Assembly (NCBI GenBank): GCA_900540805.1
Contig: UQHL01000004.1
Location: forward strand, 110,002-174,001
Direction: 5' to 3'
Length of the DNA: 64,000 bases
DNA from: an uncultured Eubacteriales bacterium
GTDB taxonomy: Bacteria > Bacillota > Clostridia > Christensenellales > Borkfalkiaceae
Shown: piece by piece, positions 44,257 through 52,090 of the stretch
How positions within the stretch are numbered: the stretch's first letter is position 1
Layout: every line of letters begins with the position of its first letter
The notes under the pieces: generated by a model
The model's input: the letters and a program-made list of their open reading frames with translations, nothing else
What the model was told of the DNA's origin: nothing
Databases searched by the model: none
Position numbers and translations under genes: made by a program

Positions 44257-44716
44257 GTGGATAAAATCGCCGTGCTCGTTCCCTGCTACAACGAAAGCAA
44301 CACGATCGAAAAGGTAGTAAACGACTTCCGCCGCGTCCTTCCCGACGCGATCATTTACGTGTATGACAATAATTCCACCGACGACACCGCGGCCATTGCT
44401 CTTGCAGCCGGAGCGGTAGTTCTGCACGAATACATGCAGTGAACAGGAAACGTGATCCGAAGGATGTTTCGGGAAATCGACGCCGAATGCTATATTATGG
44501 TGGACGGAAACGATACGTATCCCGCGGAAGCCGCGCCCGAAATGGTGCGTAACGTTTTGGAAAAAAACAGCGATATGGTCGTCGGCGATCGCCCTGATCA
44601 TGTGGTTCGGAGTAAATATCTGTCACGGAAATTATAAACTGATAAAAATCATTTCCACCGCCGTCGTTATGGTGTTCAACTTCGTCACAAAAAAATTGAC
44701 TCTCTCTAAAAGATAA
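44257..44716 (+). pseudogene. GT2 glycosyltransferase fused by deletion to a GtrA-like tail, with nonsense codon
   Basis: Starts with GTG after AAGGAGG. The first 60 codons match the DPM1-like GT2 start (IAVLVPCYNESNTIEKVV, DNNSTDDTAAIA), then an in-frame TGA stands where the family has Gly (MQ-stop-TGNVIRRMF). The frame continues with MVDGNDTYPAEAAPEMV to VVGDR. There the sequence jumps, one frame shifted, into IALIMWFGVNICHGNYKL and FNFVTKKLTLSKR, the end of a GtrA-like protein. So roughly the GT2 C-terminus and the GtrA N-terminus are deleted. It is non-functional unless read through. Confidence 0.8.
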
Positions 44717-44756
44717 ACTTTTTCCAAAATTTCGGTAAAGGCCTCGTCGATTAAAT

Positions 44757-46007
44757 ATGAAATTTAACTCTCTGTTTGAAAAAGAAAATAGAAAAAAGAT
44801 GGGCGACCTTTTTCTGAACATCGGGGCGACCGCCCTGTTCAATCTCGTCATTCAGTTTGCTCTGTATCCCTATCTGAATAAAACGTTGGGAAAAGAAATG
44901 TACGGGACTGCGCTTTTTATGCTCTCTCTCGTCGCCATAGCCTCGGGCTCCTGCGGAACCGCGGCCAATTATTCGCGGTTAGTGAGCGAAAAAACGCTTC
45001 GTCCCTCCAACGGAGACTACAATCTTTTTCTGCTTGTCGGCGGAATACTTTGCGCCGCAGTCGGTCTTTTTTATCTTTGGTGGATAAAGCTTCTCACCCC
45101 TATAACGGCAATTCTTTTCGCGGCGCTTCTCATCGTCACCGCTTTCCGTTATTATTCCGATGTGGAGTTTAAGTTAAAGACCTCTTTCGTCCGCTATTTT
45201 TTCTTTTATCTCGCCATTTCCGTCGGATATCTTCTCGGGCTTCTCGTCTATCGAAAGACAAATCAATGGATGACCGCCCTTCTGACGGGCGAAATTTTCG
45301 GCCTCGTCTATGCGGCCTTTGCAAGCAGGATCTACCGTCATCCCCTCTTGCGCCCCTCTCAAAGCTTCGGACTCGTCCTGAAAAGCATTTCTTTTCTTCT
45401 CCTTTCCAACCTTCTGGAAAACCTCACGTTAAACGCCGACCGCCTGCTCCTATATTCTTTCGTGGACGGAACGGCGGTCTCCGTCTATTATACGGCGTCT
45501 CTTTTCGGAAAAGTCGTAGCGCTGCTCACCGTCCCCGTCAATTCGGTAATCATCAGCTATCTGATCCGCTACGACAAGGAGCTGTCGAAAAAAATGTGGA
45601 GCGTCTTTACCATCGGCGGAATTGTCTGCGGCGCAATCTGTTTAGGCGCATGTCTCCTGTTTTCGGGGCTTATTCTGCCGCATTTCTACAACGACTTATA
45701 CGCCGCCTCTAAGCCCTATCTGTTCCCCGCCATTCTCAGCCAGATTCTCTATTTCGTTTCGGGCGTGCTGTTGGTGGTGCTGCTGCGCTTCCGCGGCGAA
45801 AAGAAACAATTTTTTCTCAATCTGGGCTATGCGATCGTATTTTTTGCGCTCACCTTAATCGCCACTTATCTTTTCGGCCTGAACGGCTTTGTGTGGGCCT
45901 CCCTGTTGGCTAACGCCCTCCGACTGGCCGTCGTCATTCCCTGGGGCTTTTTGCCGCCCCGCCGAAAGGCGGCTCCGCCTCCGCCGGAAGAAACCGAGCA
46001 ATCTTAA
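44757..46007 (+). CDS. Polysaccharide flippase (Wzx/MATE-like)
   Basis: 416 residues with about 12 TM segments. The N-terminus (NIGATALFNLVIQFALYPYLNKTLGKEMYGTALFMLS) is typical of O-antigen/teichoic-acid flippases. The C-terminus is a Pro-rich tail (PPRRKAAPPPPEE). It would move the lipid-linked glycan across the membrane. Last gene of the cluster, followed by a terminator. No clear ribosome site precedes the ATG, so an earlier or coupled start is possible. Confidence 0.82.
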   Translation: MKFNSLFEKENRKKMGDLFLNIGATALFNLVIQFALYPYLNKTLGKEMYGTALFMLSLVAIASGSCGTAANYSRLVSEKTLRPSNGDYNLFLLVGGILCAAVGLFYLWWIKLLTPITAILFAALLIVTAFRYYSDVEFKLKTSFVRYFFFYLAISVGYLLGLLVYRKTNQWMTALLTGEIFGLVYAAFASRIYRHPLLRPSQSFGLVLKSISFLLLSNLLENLTLNADRLLLYSFVDGTAVSVYYTASLFGKVVALLTVPVNSVIISYLIRYDKELSKKMWSVFTIGGIVCGAICLGACLLFSGLILPHFYNDLYAASKPYLFPAILSQILYFVSGVLLVVLLRFRGEKKQFFLNLGYAIVFFALTLIATYLFGLNGFVWASLLANALRLAVVIPWGFLPPRRKAAPPPPEETEQS

Positions 46008-46060
46008 AAAACGCCGCCCGAGCTTTTGGTTCTGGCGGTGTTGTTGCTTTATTTATACCA

Positions 46061-46096
46061 AAAGAGGATAAGCATACCGCTTACCCTCTTTTTTTA
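46061..46096 (+). terminator. Terminator of the polysaccharide cluster
   Basis: AAAGAGGATAAGC pairs with GCTTACCCTCTTT (one mismatch), then seven T in total. Confidence 0.8.
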
Positions 46097-46163
46097 TACG
46101 CTAAAACAGCGGTCGGCCATTTGACGGTTCGATACAAGAAAGTTTTATTCTCTTTTTCTATCG

Positions 46164-49100
46164 TCAAAATAATGACAATTGCTGTGCCCACGGCTTTTCG
46201 AGTGCTTTTTCTCTCTTTACATTCGAAGGCAATTCCGCAAGAAACGGCGAAGGATCGCCTCTGGTTGTCAAAACGAGCTCCTCTATTGCGCGGGTAATGC
46301 CCACGTAAAACAGGCGGCGTTCCTCTTCCTCGTCCGTTTCCCGCGAAGAAACGAGCGGCAGTACCTTTTCGGTAAGTCCGCAGAGGAATACGACGGGGAA
46401 CTCCAACCCCTTGGCGCCGTGCAGCGTAGCCAGTCTCACGGCTCCCGCGGCCGCGTTTCCGCTGGGGAGCAAAACGTCGCCCTCCTTGCCCAGATACACC
46501 GCGTCGAGAAATTCGTCCATGGCCGCGTAATGCGCGGCTTTTATCAGTTCTTCAAATTCCGCGGAAGTTAAATGCAGATATTCCTTCCAGGCCGTCAAAA
46601 TTTTTCTCGGTCTGCCTCCGATAAGCGGCAGAAATTTTTCTTTCGCCGCTTCAAAATTTTCGCGCCCGCCCATAAATTCCAACGCCTGCGCTTCAGCCGC
46701 TTCGTTCTGCGCGAGCAGGGCGGCAAAAAACGCAAGGGTACCGCTCACCGCGGGCGCTTCGAGAAATTCCGTCTTACCCGAAACGACGCAGGGAATGTCG
46801 TCTCTCCTTAAACAATGCTCGATTTGGGAAAGCTGGCGATGCGTGCGCGCAAGCACCGCAATCTCTCCAAATTCCCGCAGCCCTTCCTCCCTGCCTTTGC
46901 CGAGCATGTCCAGCCCGCCCGTCATGCGCGCGATTTCTTTGGCCACAAATATCCCCTCGGAAAGCTCCGAAGCGCAATCGACCAAACGAACGGCCGCCCC
47001 CGACGGCTTGCACGCCTCGAGCACGCGCGCGCCCGAATTATGCGAAACGACGTTCAGCGCGCAATCGATCACCTCGGGCGTCGAGCGGTAATTTTTCGTC
47101 AGCCGCACGGTAAGCGCGTCGGGATAATCCGCCGCCAGCATTGAAAAACAATCGGACGCGGCGCCGCGGAAGGAATAAATGGCCTGATCGGGATCGCCGA
47201 TCGCAAACAGCCGCCCCTCTTCGCCCAGCCACAGGCGGATCAGCTCGTACTGCGCGGGATTGACGTCCTGAAATTCGTCCACGTGCAGATAACGGAATTG
47301 TTTTCCCTTTATCTTTCGCTTCAGCGCTTCGGAGATGAGATCGTCGTAATCCAGCATTCCCGCCGCCCTCAAGCGTCGGTTATATTCCGCCGCCGCGTCC
47401 GTTTCCGTCTCTTTGCCGTTTTTCACGGCGGATACATGATTCAAAAATTTGCGGGGAGCAAGCTTTATCCCGTATTCCGCGACGACCTCGGCCGCGGTTT
47501 TCAGCATAAAAGCAGGGTTCGCCAAAGCGAATTCGTCTTTCAAAAAGGAAAAACAAATTGAGTGAAAGGTGCCCACGGTAATCTTTTCCGCCGCTTTTTT
47601 CAACCGCGCCGAAAGCCTTTCGCGCATTTCGGCCGCGGCTTTGACCGTGAACGTCACCGCGGTAATCTCCGCAGGCTTCACGCCGCTTTCCACCAGGCGC
47701 ACGATCCGCTCTACCAGCGTAAACGTCTTGCCCGTGCCGGGGCCGGCGACGACCGCCGTCACGCGCGCTTTGCTGTCCGCCGCGGCTTCCTGTTCGGCGT
47801 TTATTCCGCGAGGGTCTCTCTCCCCGCTTTCGTTTTCGTTTTTTTCTTCTTTCCCCTTTTTGAATTTTTCCCCACGGTCGGTTTCCCCGTCCCGCGCGGC
47901 CGCAAGGGGTAAGTCGCTTAAAAAAGACATCTGCCCGCTTGCGTTTTTCAGCTCGTCGGGGGTAAAGAGAGCTATTTTACCGTATTCTCCGTCATATCCC
48001 GCCGTTTTGATAACCCGTTCCTCGCGCAGCCGCCTTATGCCTTCGGCTATCCTCTCGCCGCCGGCCTTCTCAATATCGCCGAGCGAGCGGACGCGCAGGA
48101 TTTCCGCCTCCGCCCCCAGCTTTGAAAGCAGCTTACAATATACCCGTTCCGCCTTATCGCCCGACGCGGAAATCCCCAGCGACGCGGCAATCACTTCGGG
48201 CAGGGGCATGAGATACTCGAAACGTTTTTCTTTTTCGGAAATATATGTCTCGTCCCGTTCCGCCAACTGCTCCAGCCTGTTGAGTACCCCGATCGTGATT
48301 TTTTTACCGCAAACGGGACATTTCCCCCCCAGCGCCCGCGTCTCCTGCGGGGTCAGTCTGAGATGACAGGCTCTGTGCCCGTCCAGATGGTATTTACCCT
48401 CCTCGGGAAAAAACTCGACGGTGCCGAGGAAGCCTTCCCCCGTATCGAGCGTCCGCTTAAGTGCGGGGTAGGAAAGCTCCGCATCTATCAGATTGCTTTC
48501 CCTGCCGAGCTTGGCGGGAGAATGAGCGTCGGAATTGGAGACCAGCGTGTAGCGGTCCAACTGCGGAACGCGCCGATTCATGCGGGGATCGGAGGAAAGC
48601 CCCGTCTCCATGGCGCGGATATGCGGCGCCAGGTCTCCGAAGCATTCTTCGACAGTATCGAAGCCCGAAAAAGCGCCGAACATAGAAAAATGCGGCGTCC
48701 AGATATGGGCGGGAATAAAGATCGCTTCGGGGCATATTTCCAGCGTTATTGCGAGGAGGTCTTTCGACGACAACCCGAGTATCGGCCTCCCGTCCGAACG
48801 GATATTTCCGATAGTCTCCAGCTTCAGTGCCAGGCGTTCGGCGGCGTCGAGAGAGGGCAGCAGAATCAGATTATGAACCTTCCGCACCTTTCCGTCCTGC
48901 TTATAAATACAGCTGATCTCCCCCGATACCACGAAACGGGGTTCTATGGAAAAGTCGCAAAAATCCTTCAACCGTTTTTCAGGCTTGATACGATACAACC
49001 CCTCTTCCGCGGGTTCCAGCGTATCGGCCATCTCCCCGCGCCAGGCGGGATGCGTAAAATCGCCCGTTCCCACCAGCTCTATCCCTTTCCGACGCGCCCA

Positions 49101-49181
49101 AAAATCCAGATTGGGAATGTCTCCGTTTTTGCTTGTCGCTCTCGAATATTTCGAGTGAATGTGTAAGTCCGCTATATACAT
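46164..49181 (-). CDS. EndoQ-like PHP nuclease fused to a UvrD/Rep helicase
   Basis: 1005 residues from the ATG at 49181. Residues 1-320 are a PHP domain of the TIGR00375/endonuclease Q type: DLHIHSKYSRATSKN, GTGDFTHP, FIPAHIWTPHFSMFG, SNSDAHSP, and a zinc finger ending CPVCGKK (about 288). Residues about 470-1000 are an SF1 helicase: AGPGTGKT (about 478), VTFTVKAAAEM, HVDEFQD (about 633), GDPDQAIYSFRGA, LHGAKGLEFPVVF and FYVGITRA. EndoQ nicks 5' of deaminated bases; the helicase could then open the DNA. A longer frame from 49271 would run through the promoter and is rejected. Confidence 0.85.
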   Translation of the reverse strand: MYIADLHIHSKYSRATSKNGDIPNLDFWARRKGIELVGTGDFTHPAWRGEMADTLEPAEEGLYRIKPEKRLKDFCDFSIEPRFVVSGEISCIYKQDGKVRKVHNLILLPSLDAAERLALKLETIGNIRSDGRPILGLSSKDLLAITLEICPEAIFIPAHIWTPHFSMFGAFSGFDTVEECFGDLAPHIRAMETGLSSDPRMNRRVPQLDRYTLVSNSDAHSPAKLGRESNLIDAELSYPALKRTLDTGEGFLGTVEFFPEEGKYHLDGHRACHLRLTPQETRALGGKCPVCGKKITIGVLNRLEQLAERDETYISEKEKRFEYLMPLPEVIAASLGISASGDKAERVYCKLLSKLGAEAEILRVRSLGDIEKAGGERIAEGIRRLREERVIKTAGYDGEYGKIALFTPDELKNASGQMSFLSDLPLAAARDGETDRGEKFKKGKEEKNENESGERDPRGINAEQEAAADSKARVTAVVAGPGTGKTFTLVERIVRLVESGVKPAEITAVTFTVKAAAEMRERLSARLKKAAEKITVGTFHSICFSFLKDEFALANPAFMLKTAAEVVAEYGIKLAPRKFLNHVSAVKNGKETETDAAAEYNRRLRAAGMLDYDDLISEALKRKIKGKQFRYLHVDEFQDVNPAQYELIRLWLGEEGRLFAIGDPDQAIYSFRGAASDCFSMLAADYPDALTVRLTKNYRSTPEVIDCALNVVSHNSGARVLEACKPSGAAVRLVDCASELSEGIFVAKEIARMTGGLDMLGKGREEGLREFGEIAVLARTHRQLSQIEHCLRRDDIPCVVSGKTEFLEAPAVSGTLAFFAALLAQNEAAEAQALEFMGGRENFEAAKEKFLPLIGGRPRKILTAWKEYLHLTSAEFEELIKAAHYAAMDEFLDAVYLGKEGDVLLPSGNAAAGAVRLATLHGAKGLEFPVVFLCGLTEKVLPLVSSRETDEEEERRLFYVGITRAIEELVLTTRGDPSPFLAELPSNVKREKALEKPWAQQLSLF

Positions 49182-49187
49182 ACTTTC

Positions 49188-49216
49188 ATTATAACCTTGT
49201 TTTTCGGATTTGTAAA
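49188..49216 (-). promoter_or_regulatory. Consensus promoter giving a leaderless EndoQ-UvrD mRNA
   Basis: TTTACA (49216-49211), 17 bp, TATAAT (49193-49188), then only GAAAGT before the ATG at 49181. The expected start of transcription falls on the A of ATG. No ribosome site can fit. Confidence 0.75.
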
Positions 49217-49427
49217 GAATACAAACGGTTTTCGGCAGGATTTTTTTAATAAATTTTATAAAACCGATCAAAAGTCAAAACCCCTTACCTCCCCTTCCGC
49301 AAATAACCCTATCCGTCGAAAAAATCAAAAGCCGACGACATACTTTTTCCAAAAAAACACCGACGTGAAAATTATTTTGTTGCATGAAAATTTTTTCACA
49401 AAATTTTCATTTTTCTTAAAAACCCGC

Positions 49428-49456
49428 TTGACAAATCTTTTAGAAAGGGATAGAAT
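49428..49456 (+). promoter_or_regulatory. Consensus promoter with no downstream reading frame
   Basis: TTGACA (49428-49433), 17 bp, TAGAAT (49451-49456). The next plus-strand gene starts 500 bp away, and a terminator-like hairpin follows after about 70 bp. Confidence 0.8.
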
Positions 49457-49462
49457 AAATTC

Positions 49463-49531
49463 ATAAAAATGTTTACACATCCAAATAAATTTTGTGAGAA
49501 GTCGTACTTCGCGAGAGGTACGGCTTTTCTT
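49463..49531 (+). ncRNA. Candidate small RNA of about 70 nt
   Basis: Bounded by the promoter at 49428-49456 and a hairpin (GTCGTAC at 49501, GTACGGC at 49518, one G-U pair) followed by TTTTCTTTAT. The transcript would start AT-rich (near TCATAAAAATGTTTACACAT) and has no gene. It lies antisense-convergent to the end of the DUF6809 gene. No known RNA family is recognised. Confidence 0.45.
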
Positions 49532-49561
49532 TATGAGAGACAGTCTGCTTTGATGATAATT

Positions 49562-49855
49562 TTAATTTTCTTCATAGTCCGCGCCCTCCGCAGCCTCTAA
49601 TCCCATAAGCAACCCAAATTTGAAGCCTTCCAAATAATGATTATCTTCCGCCTCACAATTCAAAAAGTCAAGAGCTGTGGTCGCGTTTTTGTATAAGTCC
49701 AATAAATGAGGAAATTCGGAAAGCTGCGCCCTCATTTCCTCGTCTTTTTTAACAAATTCCTCTAAAAGTCTGAAATATTCGTCGCTGCACGGCACCTTTT
49801 CAAAATTTCCTCTCTCCGTGTAGTACATTTGCATAATTGCCGATTTCCTTTTCAT
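49562..49855 (-). CDS. DUF6809-like small protein
   Basis: 97 residues. Features are the N-terminal MKRKSAIMQMYYTERGNFEKVPCSDEYFRLLEE, a helical middle, and the end YLEGFKFGLLMGLEAAEG, the pattern of clostridial DUF6809-type proteins often found in mobile regions. It is divergent from an XRE regulator gene and has a consensus promoter (TTGACA, 18 bp, TATAAT at 49929-49900) overlapping operator-like palindromes. Function unknown. Confidence 0.65.
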   Translation of the reverse strand: MKRKSAIMQMYYTERGNFEKVPCSDEYFRLLEEFVKKDEEMRAQLSEFPHLLDLYKNATTALDFLNCEAEDNHYLEGFKFGLLMGLEAAEGADYEEN

Positions 49856-49877
49856 AAATTACCTCTTTACTTTATTT

Positions 49878-49956
49878 AATCACAATCGTGATTATTTATA
49901 TTATAGCAACCGCGATTGGTGTTTGTCAAGCATTTTAATCACGTTTGTGGTAAAAT
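49878..49956. promoter_or_regulatory. Divergent control region with operator-like palindromes
   Basis: AATCACAATCGTGATT (49878-49893) is a perfect palindrome. A half-decayed copy AATCACGTTTGTGG lies at 49937-49950, and CAACCGCGATTGG at 49908-49920 is a related site. They overlap the minus promoter (TTGACA-18-TATAAT) and the plus extended -10 TGGTAAAAT (49948-49956). They are the likely binding sites of the XRE protein. Confidence 0.65.
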
Positions 49957-49962
49957 AGTAAC

Positions 49963-50166
49963 ATGGAAAAATTTATCGAAAGATTAAAAGAGTTACGCGC
50001 TCAAAAAGGATTGTCTCAGGCACAGCTTGCCAAAGCGACGGGGCTGAGCCAAAGCGCCATAACTTATTGGGAAACGGGAAAGAGAATCCCCAACGCATAT
50101 GCAGTGATTATTCTTGCAAGATTTTTTGATGTATCAACAGATTACCTATTGGGTGAAGAAGATTAA
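49963..50166 (+). CDS. XRE-family helix-turn-helix regulator
   Basis: 67 residues, a single HTH_3 domain: LKELRAQKGLSQAQLAKATGLSQSAITYWETGKRIPNAYAVIILARFFDVSTDYLLGEED. It is a small Cro/CI-like DNA-binding protein. The ATG stands 6 bp after the extended -10 TAAAAT with no ribosome site, so the mRNA is probably leaderless, as with many phage repressors. It probably represses itself and the divergent DUF6809 gene. A strong terminator follows. Confidence 0.9.
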   Translation: MEKFIERLKELRAQKGLSQAQLAKATGLSQSAITYWETGKRIPNAYAVIILARFFDVSTDYLLGEED

Positions 50167-50210
50167 TTTTTCCGCTGCGGAATAACGAACGGGCTTTTTA
50201 TACGCAAAAA

Positions 50211-50251
50211 AAGGACTTAGGCTGATGGTGTTCAACCTAAGTCCTTTTTTT
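50211..50251 (+). terminator. Terminator after the XRE gene
   Basis: AAGGACTTAGG pairs perfectly with CCTAAGTCCTT around a 14-base loop, then a T run. Confidence 0.9.
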
Positions 50252-50415
50252 GTTCTGGCGCAGAAGGCGGGATTTTCTACAATACTATATATTGTGTTTA
50301 TTTTGAGAATATAACCACTATATATTGTATATTTTTGCCTTTAGTAACATTTTAGTAATATATCAAATTGTTTTTACTCTAATATAGTGCGGTTCTACGG
50401 AGCCGCTTTTTCGTT
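50252..50415. other. Non-coding AT-rich stretch with short direct repeats and a hairpin
   Basis: No gene seen. ACTATATATTGT occurs twice, at 50284-50295 and 50317-50328. The hairpin GCGGTTC/GAGCCGC followed by TTTTT (about 50389-50412) looks like a plus-strand terminator without an obvious gene. Function unknown. Confidence 0.4.
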
Positions 50416-50452
50416 AAAAAGAGGGCCGAACCTATAAAAGTCCGACCCTCTC
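50416..50452 (-). terminator. Terminator of the TAC operon
   Basis: On the minus strand AGAGGGTCG pairs with CGGCCCTCT (one U-G), then TTTTTAA. It lies 100 bp after the SecB-like gene. Confidence 0.7.
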
Positions 50453-50551
50453 TCCTTTGTTCTTAACCGCGTTTAACGAGATAATTATATCACTTTCATG
50501 TTGAGTTGACAAGCGTTTTTGCTGTTGAGGGGAAAAATTAGTCAAAAACAT

Positions 50552-50971
50552 CTATTTGCTCTCAGTTGGAGCATTATCAACTAAGGCATTTACATCAATA
50601 GGTTGGAGCAAAATAGGGGTTAAACCAGGTTGAGTAGTTAATAAAGAAACTTGGCTACGAATAAACGGCATCATAATTGCTACCGTATTCTTTTTTAAAA
50701 TCTCATTAGCAATTTCTTCACTAAAATTTTCTCTTTCCAGTCTAAAAAATCCTAAAGCAGTTAAACTTAAATCAAAATTTTTCTCTTCATCAAATATTGT
50801 TGTGACTATTTGAATTTTTACTTGATTTCTATCATCATCTTTTTCCGCATAGTCAATATTATAAGTTGACAATAATTTTAACGGTTTACCGTTTCCTTTA
50901 AATTTGAAAGAATACGCCGGAAAATAGAAACTGATCATTTCCAGCTTACTCTTGAACTCATTATCACCCAT
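50552..50971 (-). CDS. SecB-like chaperone of a toxin-antitoxin-chaperone system
   Basis: 139 residues, about SecB size (150). The C-terminal half matches the SecB pattern: EEIANEILKKNTVAIMMPFIRSQVSLLTTQPGLTPILLQPIDVNALV, where SecB has NxLFPYAREtIS and GFPPLLLxPVNFdALY. The N-terminal half is beta-rich, as in the SecB fold. It lies 24 bp after the antitoxin gene. In TAC systems (Rv1957 of Mycobacterium tuberculosis) such a protein folds and protects the antitoxin. Firmicutes normally lack housekeeping SecB, which supports a dedicated role. Confidence 0.78.
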   Translation of the reverse strand: MGDNEFKSKLEMISFYFPAYSFKFKGNGKPLKLLSTYNIDYAEKDDDRNQVKIQIVTTIFDEEKNFDLSLTALGFFRLERENFSEEIANEILKKNTVAIMMPFIRSQVSLLTTQPGLTPILLQPIDVNALVDNAPTESK

Positions 50972-50995
50972 TATAAGGTCTCCTTTTTTGTAATT

Positions 50996-51397
50996 TTAGG
51001 CAGCCGTCTCAACCGTATCAATGAGCGTATAACTCCCTGATAGGTCGTAACATCCCTTCATCTCTACCGGTAATTGCATCTTTATCGGCGAAAATGCAGT
51101 TTGAAAATCTTTCTCTTCTCCGTTTTTATCGACCACTGTTACTTTTCGAATTTTTTCTAACAACTCTGGATTCTCGGAAATAAGAGAAAACAAAACCGCG
51201 CTACTTCCAACAACCTTATTAGTCCCCTGTTCCCATTTTTCTACTGCTTTTTTAGTAACTCCCATCACGTTCGCTAAAGCAATCTGGGTTAATTTAAATT
51301 TCTTTCTGAAATCTTTAACAAATTTACTGCTAATATCAATTTCAAGATAAGAAACAACCACCCGCTCACTGTTCATTAGTCCATTAATGTTGATCAC
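50996..51397 (-). CDS. HTH antitoxin (HigA/MqsA-like) with C-terminal extension
   Basis: 133 residues from a GTG that overlaps the toxin stop (GTGA) and has GGAGG 6 bp upstream. The HTH is FKLTQIALANVMGVTKKAVEKWEQGTNKVVGSSAVLFSLISENPELLEKI (about 34-83). A tail of about 45 residues follows (KNGEEKDFQTAFSPIKMQLPVEMKGCYD), longer than usual for HigA. In TAC systems the extra tail is the chaperone-addiction (ChAD) segment. It should neutralise the toxin and bind the operator at 51852-51870. Confidence 0.82.
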   Translation of the reverse strand: MININGLMNSERVVVSYLEIDISSKFVKDFRKKFKLTQIALANVMGVTKKAVEKWEQGTNKVVGSSAVLFSLISENPELLEKIRKVTVVDKNGEEKDFQTAFSPIKMQLPVEMKGCYDLSGSYTLIDTVETAA

Positions 51398-51831
51398 TTT
51401 TGGCCTCCATTTAACTCTTTAATATATTCATCCACAAGCTCTTTTAATTTATTCCGATCGCTTGCGGAAATATTCTCGTTTTCGCCGTGTCCATGTCTAT
51501 ATATATGTAAAAGATATCCGAAATGGTTAATGTTATCTACAAGGACTATACAACGATATCCGTATGATTTTCCTTCTCCTCTTTCTTTATCATCGCTTCT
51601 AAGCTTCGAATAGTTTGCCTTTCTTTCTTCCCCCCAATAAATAACTTGATAAGAAGGTCTGTTTTCTCCCATCTTTAATTCTTCAGCAATATTTTGCGCA
51701 ATTCTTGCCAATTCCTCTTTCCGTAATTTCTGTCTTTTTATATCTTTGATTATATTATAGGGAGTAAAAGGTTTAAATTCTTCCTGTATTTCTTCAAAAT
51801 TAAGGCTGACTTTATATTCTACATACCCCAT
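51394..51831 (-). CDS. RelE/HigB-like toxin of the TAC module
   Basis: 145 residues. The C-terminal half has a RelE-type core: GYRCIVLVDNINHFGYLLHIYRHGHGENENISASDRNKLKELVDEYIKEL. The N-terminal half is charged and helical (DIKRQKLRKEELARIAQNIAEELKMG). Such toxins usually cut mRNA on the ribosome. It is the first gene of the operon, with a GGGAGA site. Family placement rests on pattern and on the overlapping antitoxin gene; the catalytic residues are not certain. Confidence 0.7.
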   Translation of the reverse strand: MGYVEYKVSLNFEEIQEEFKPFTPYNIIKDIKRQKLRKEELARIAQNIAEELKMGENRPSYQVIYWGEERKANYSKLRSDDKERGEGKSYGYRCIVLVDNINHFGYLLHIYRHGHGENENISASDRNKLKELVDEYIKELNGGQK

Positions 51832-51851
51832 ATACTTCTCCCAATCTTTTG

Positions 51852-51870
51852 TACCCTACATAATAGGGTA
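51852..51870. promoter_or_regulatory. Operator of the TAC operon
   Basis: A perfect inverted repeat, TACCCTA-CATAA-TAGGGTA. It starts at about the +1 position of the promoter at 51876-51904, so a bound antitoxin would block transcription. Confidence 0.75.
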
Positions 51871-51875
51871 TATCC

Positions 51876-51904
51876 AATATACTACAAATTAATCTTTTTG
51901 TCAA
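51876..51904 (-). promoter_or_regulatory. Sigma-A promoter of the TAC operon
   Basis: TTGACA (51904-51899), 17 bp, TATATT (51881-51876) on the minus strand. Confidence 0.85.
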
Positions 51905-52044
51905 CAGTTTTGGTAAAAATATTTTTTAAATCACTACATTGATTATTTGATTTCGTTTCAATAGCAAAAAACGGAATTGATAATATTATAGCCCATAAAT
52001 AGCCTGTGTCAACCCTTTACTGCCAACTTTTTTCTAAAAAGCAC

Positions 52045-52086
52045 AAAAAACCCCGACAAAGCAGTATTACCTGCCCTGTCGGGGTG
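52045..52086 (-). terminator. Terminator of the tail cassette operon
   Basis: ACCCCGACA pairs perfectly with TGTCGGGGT around an 18-base loop. On the minus strand it is followed by TTTTTTG. It lies 5 bp after the 20-aa peptide gene. Confidence 0.9.
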
Positions 52087-52090
52087 TTCT

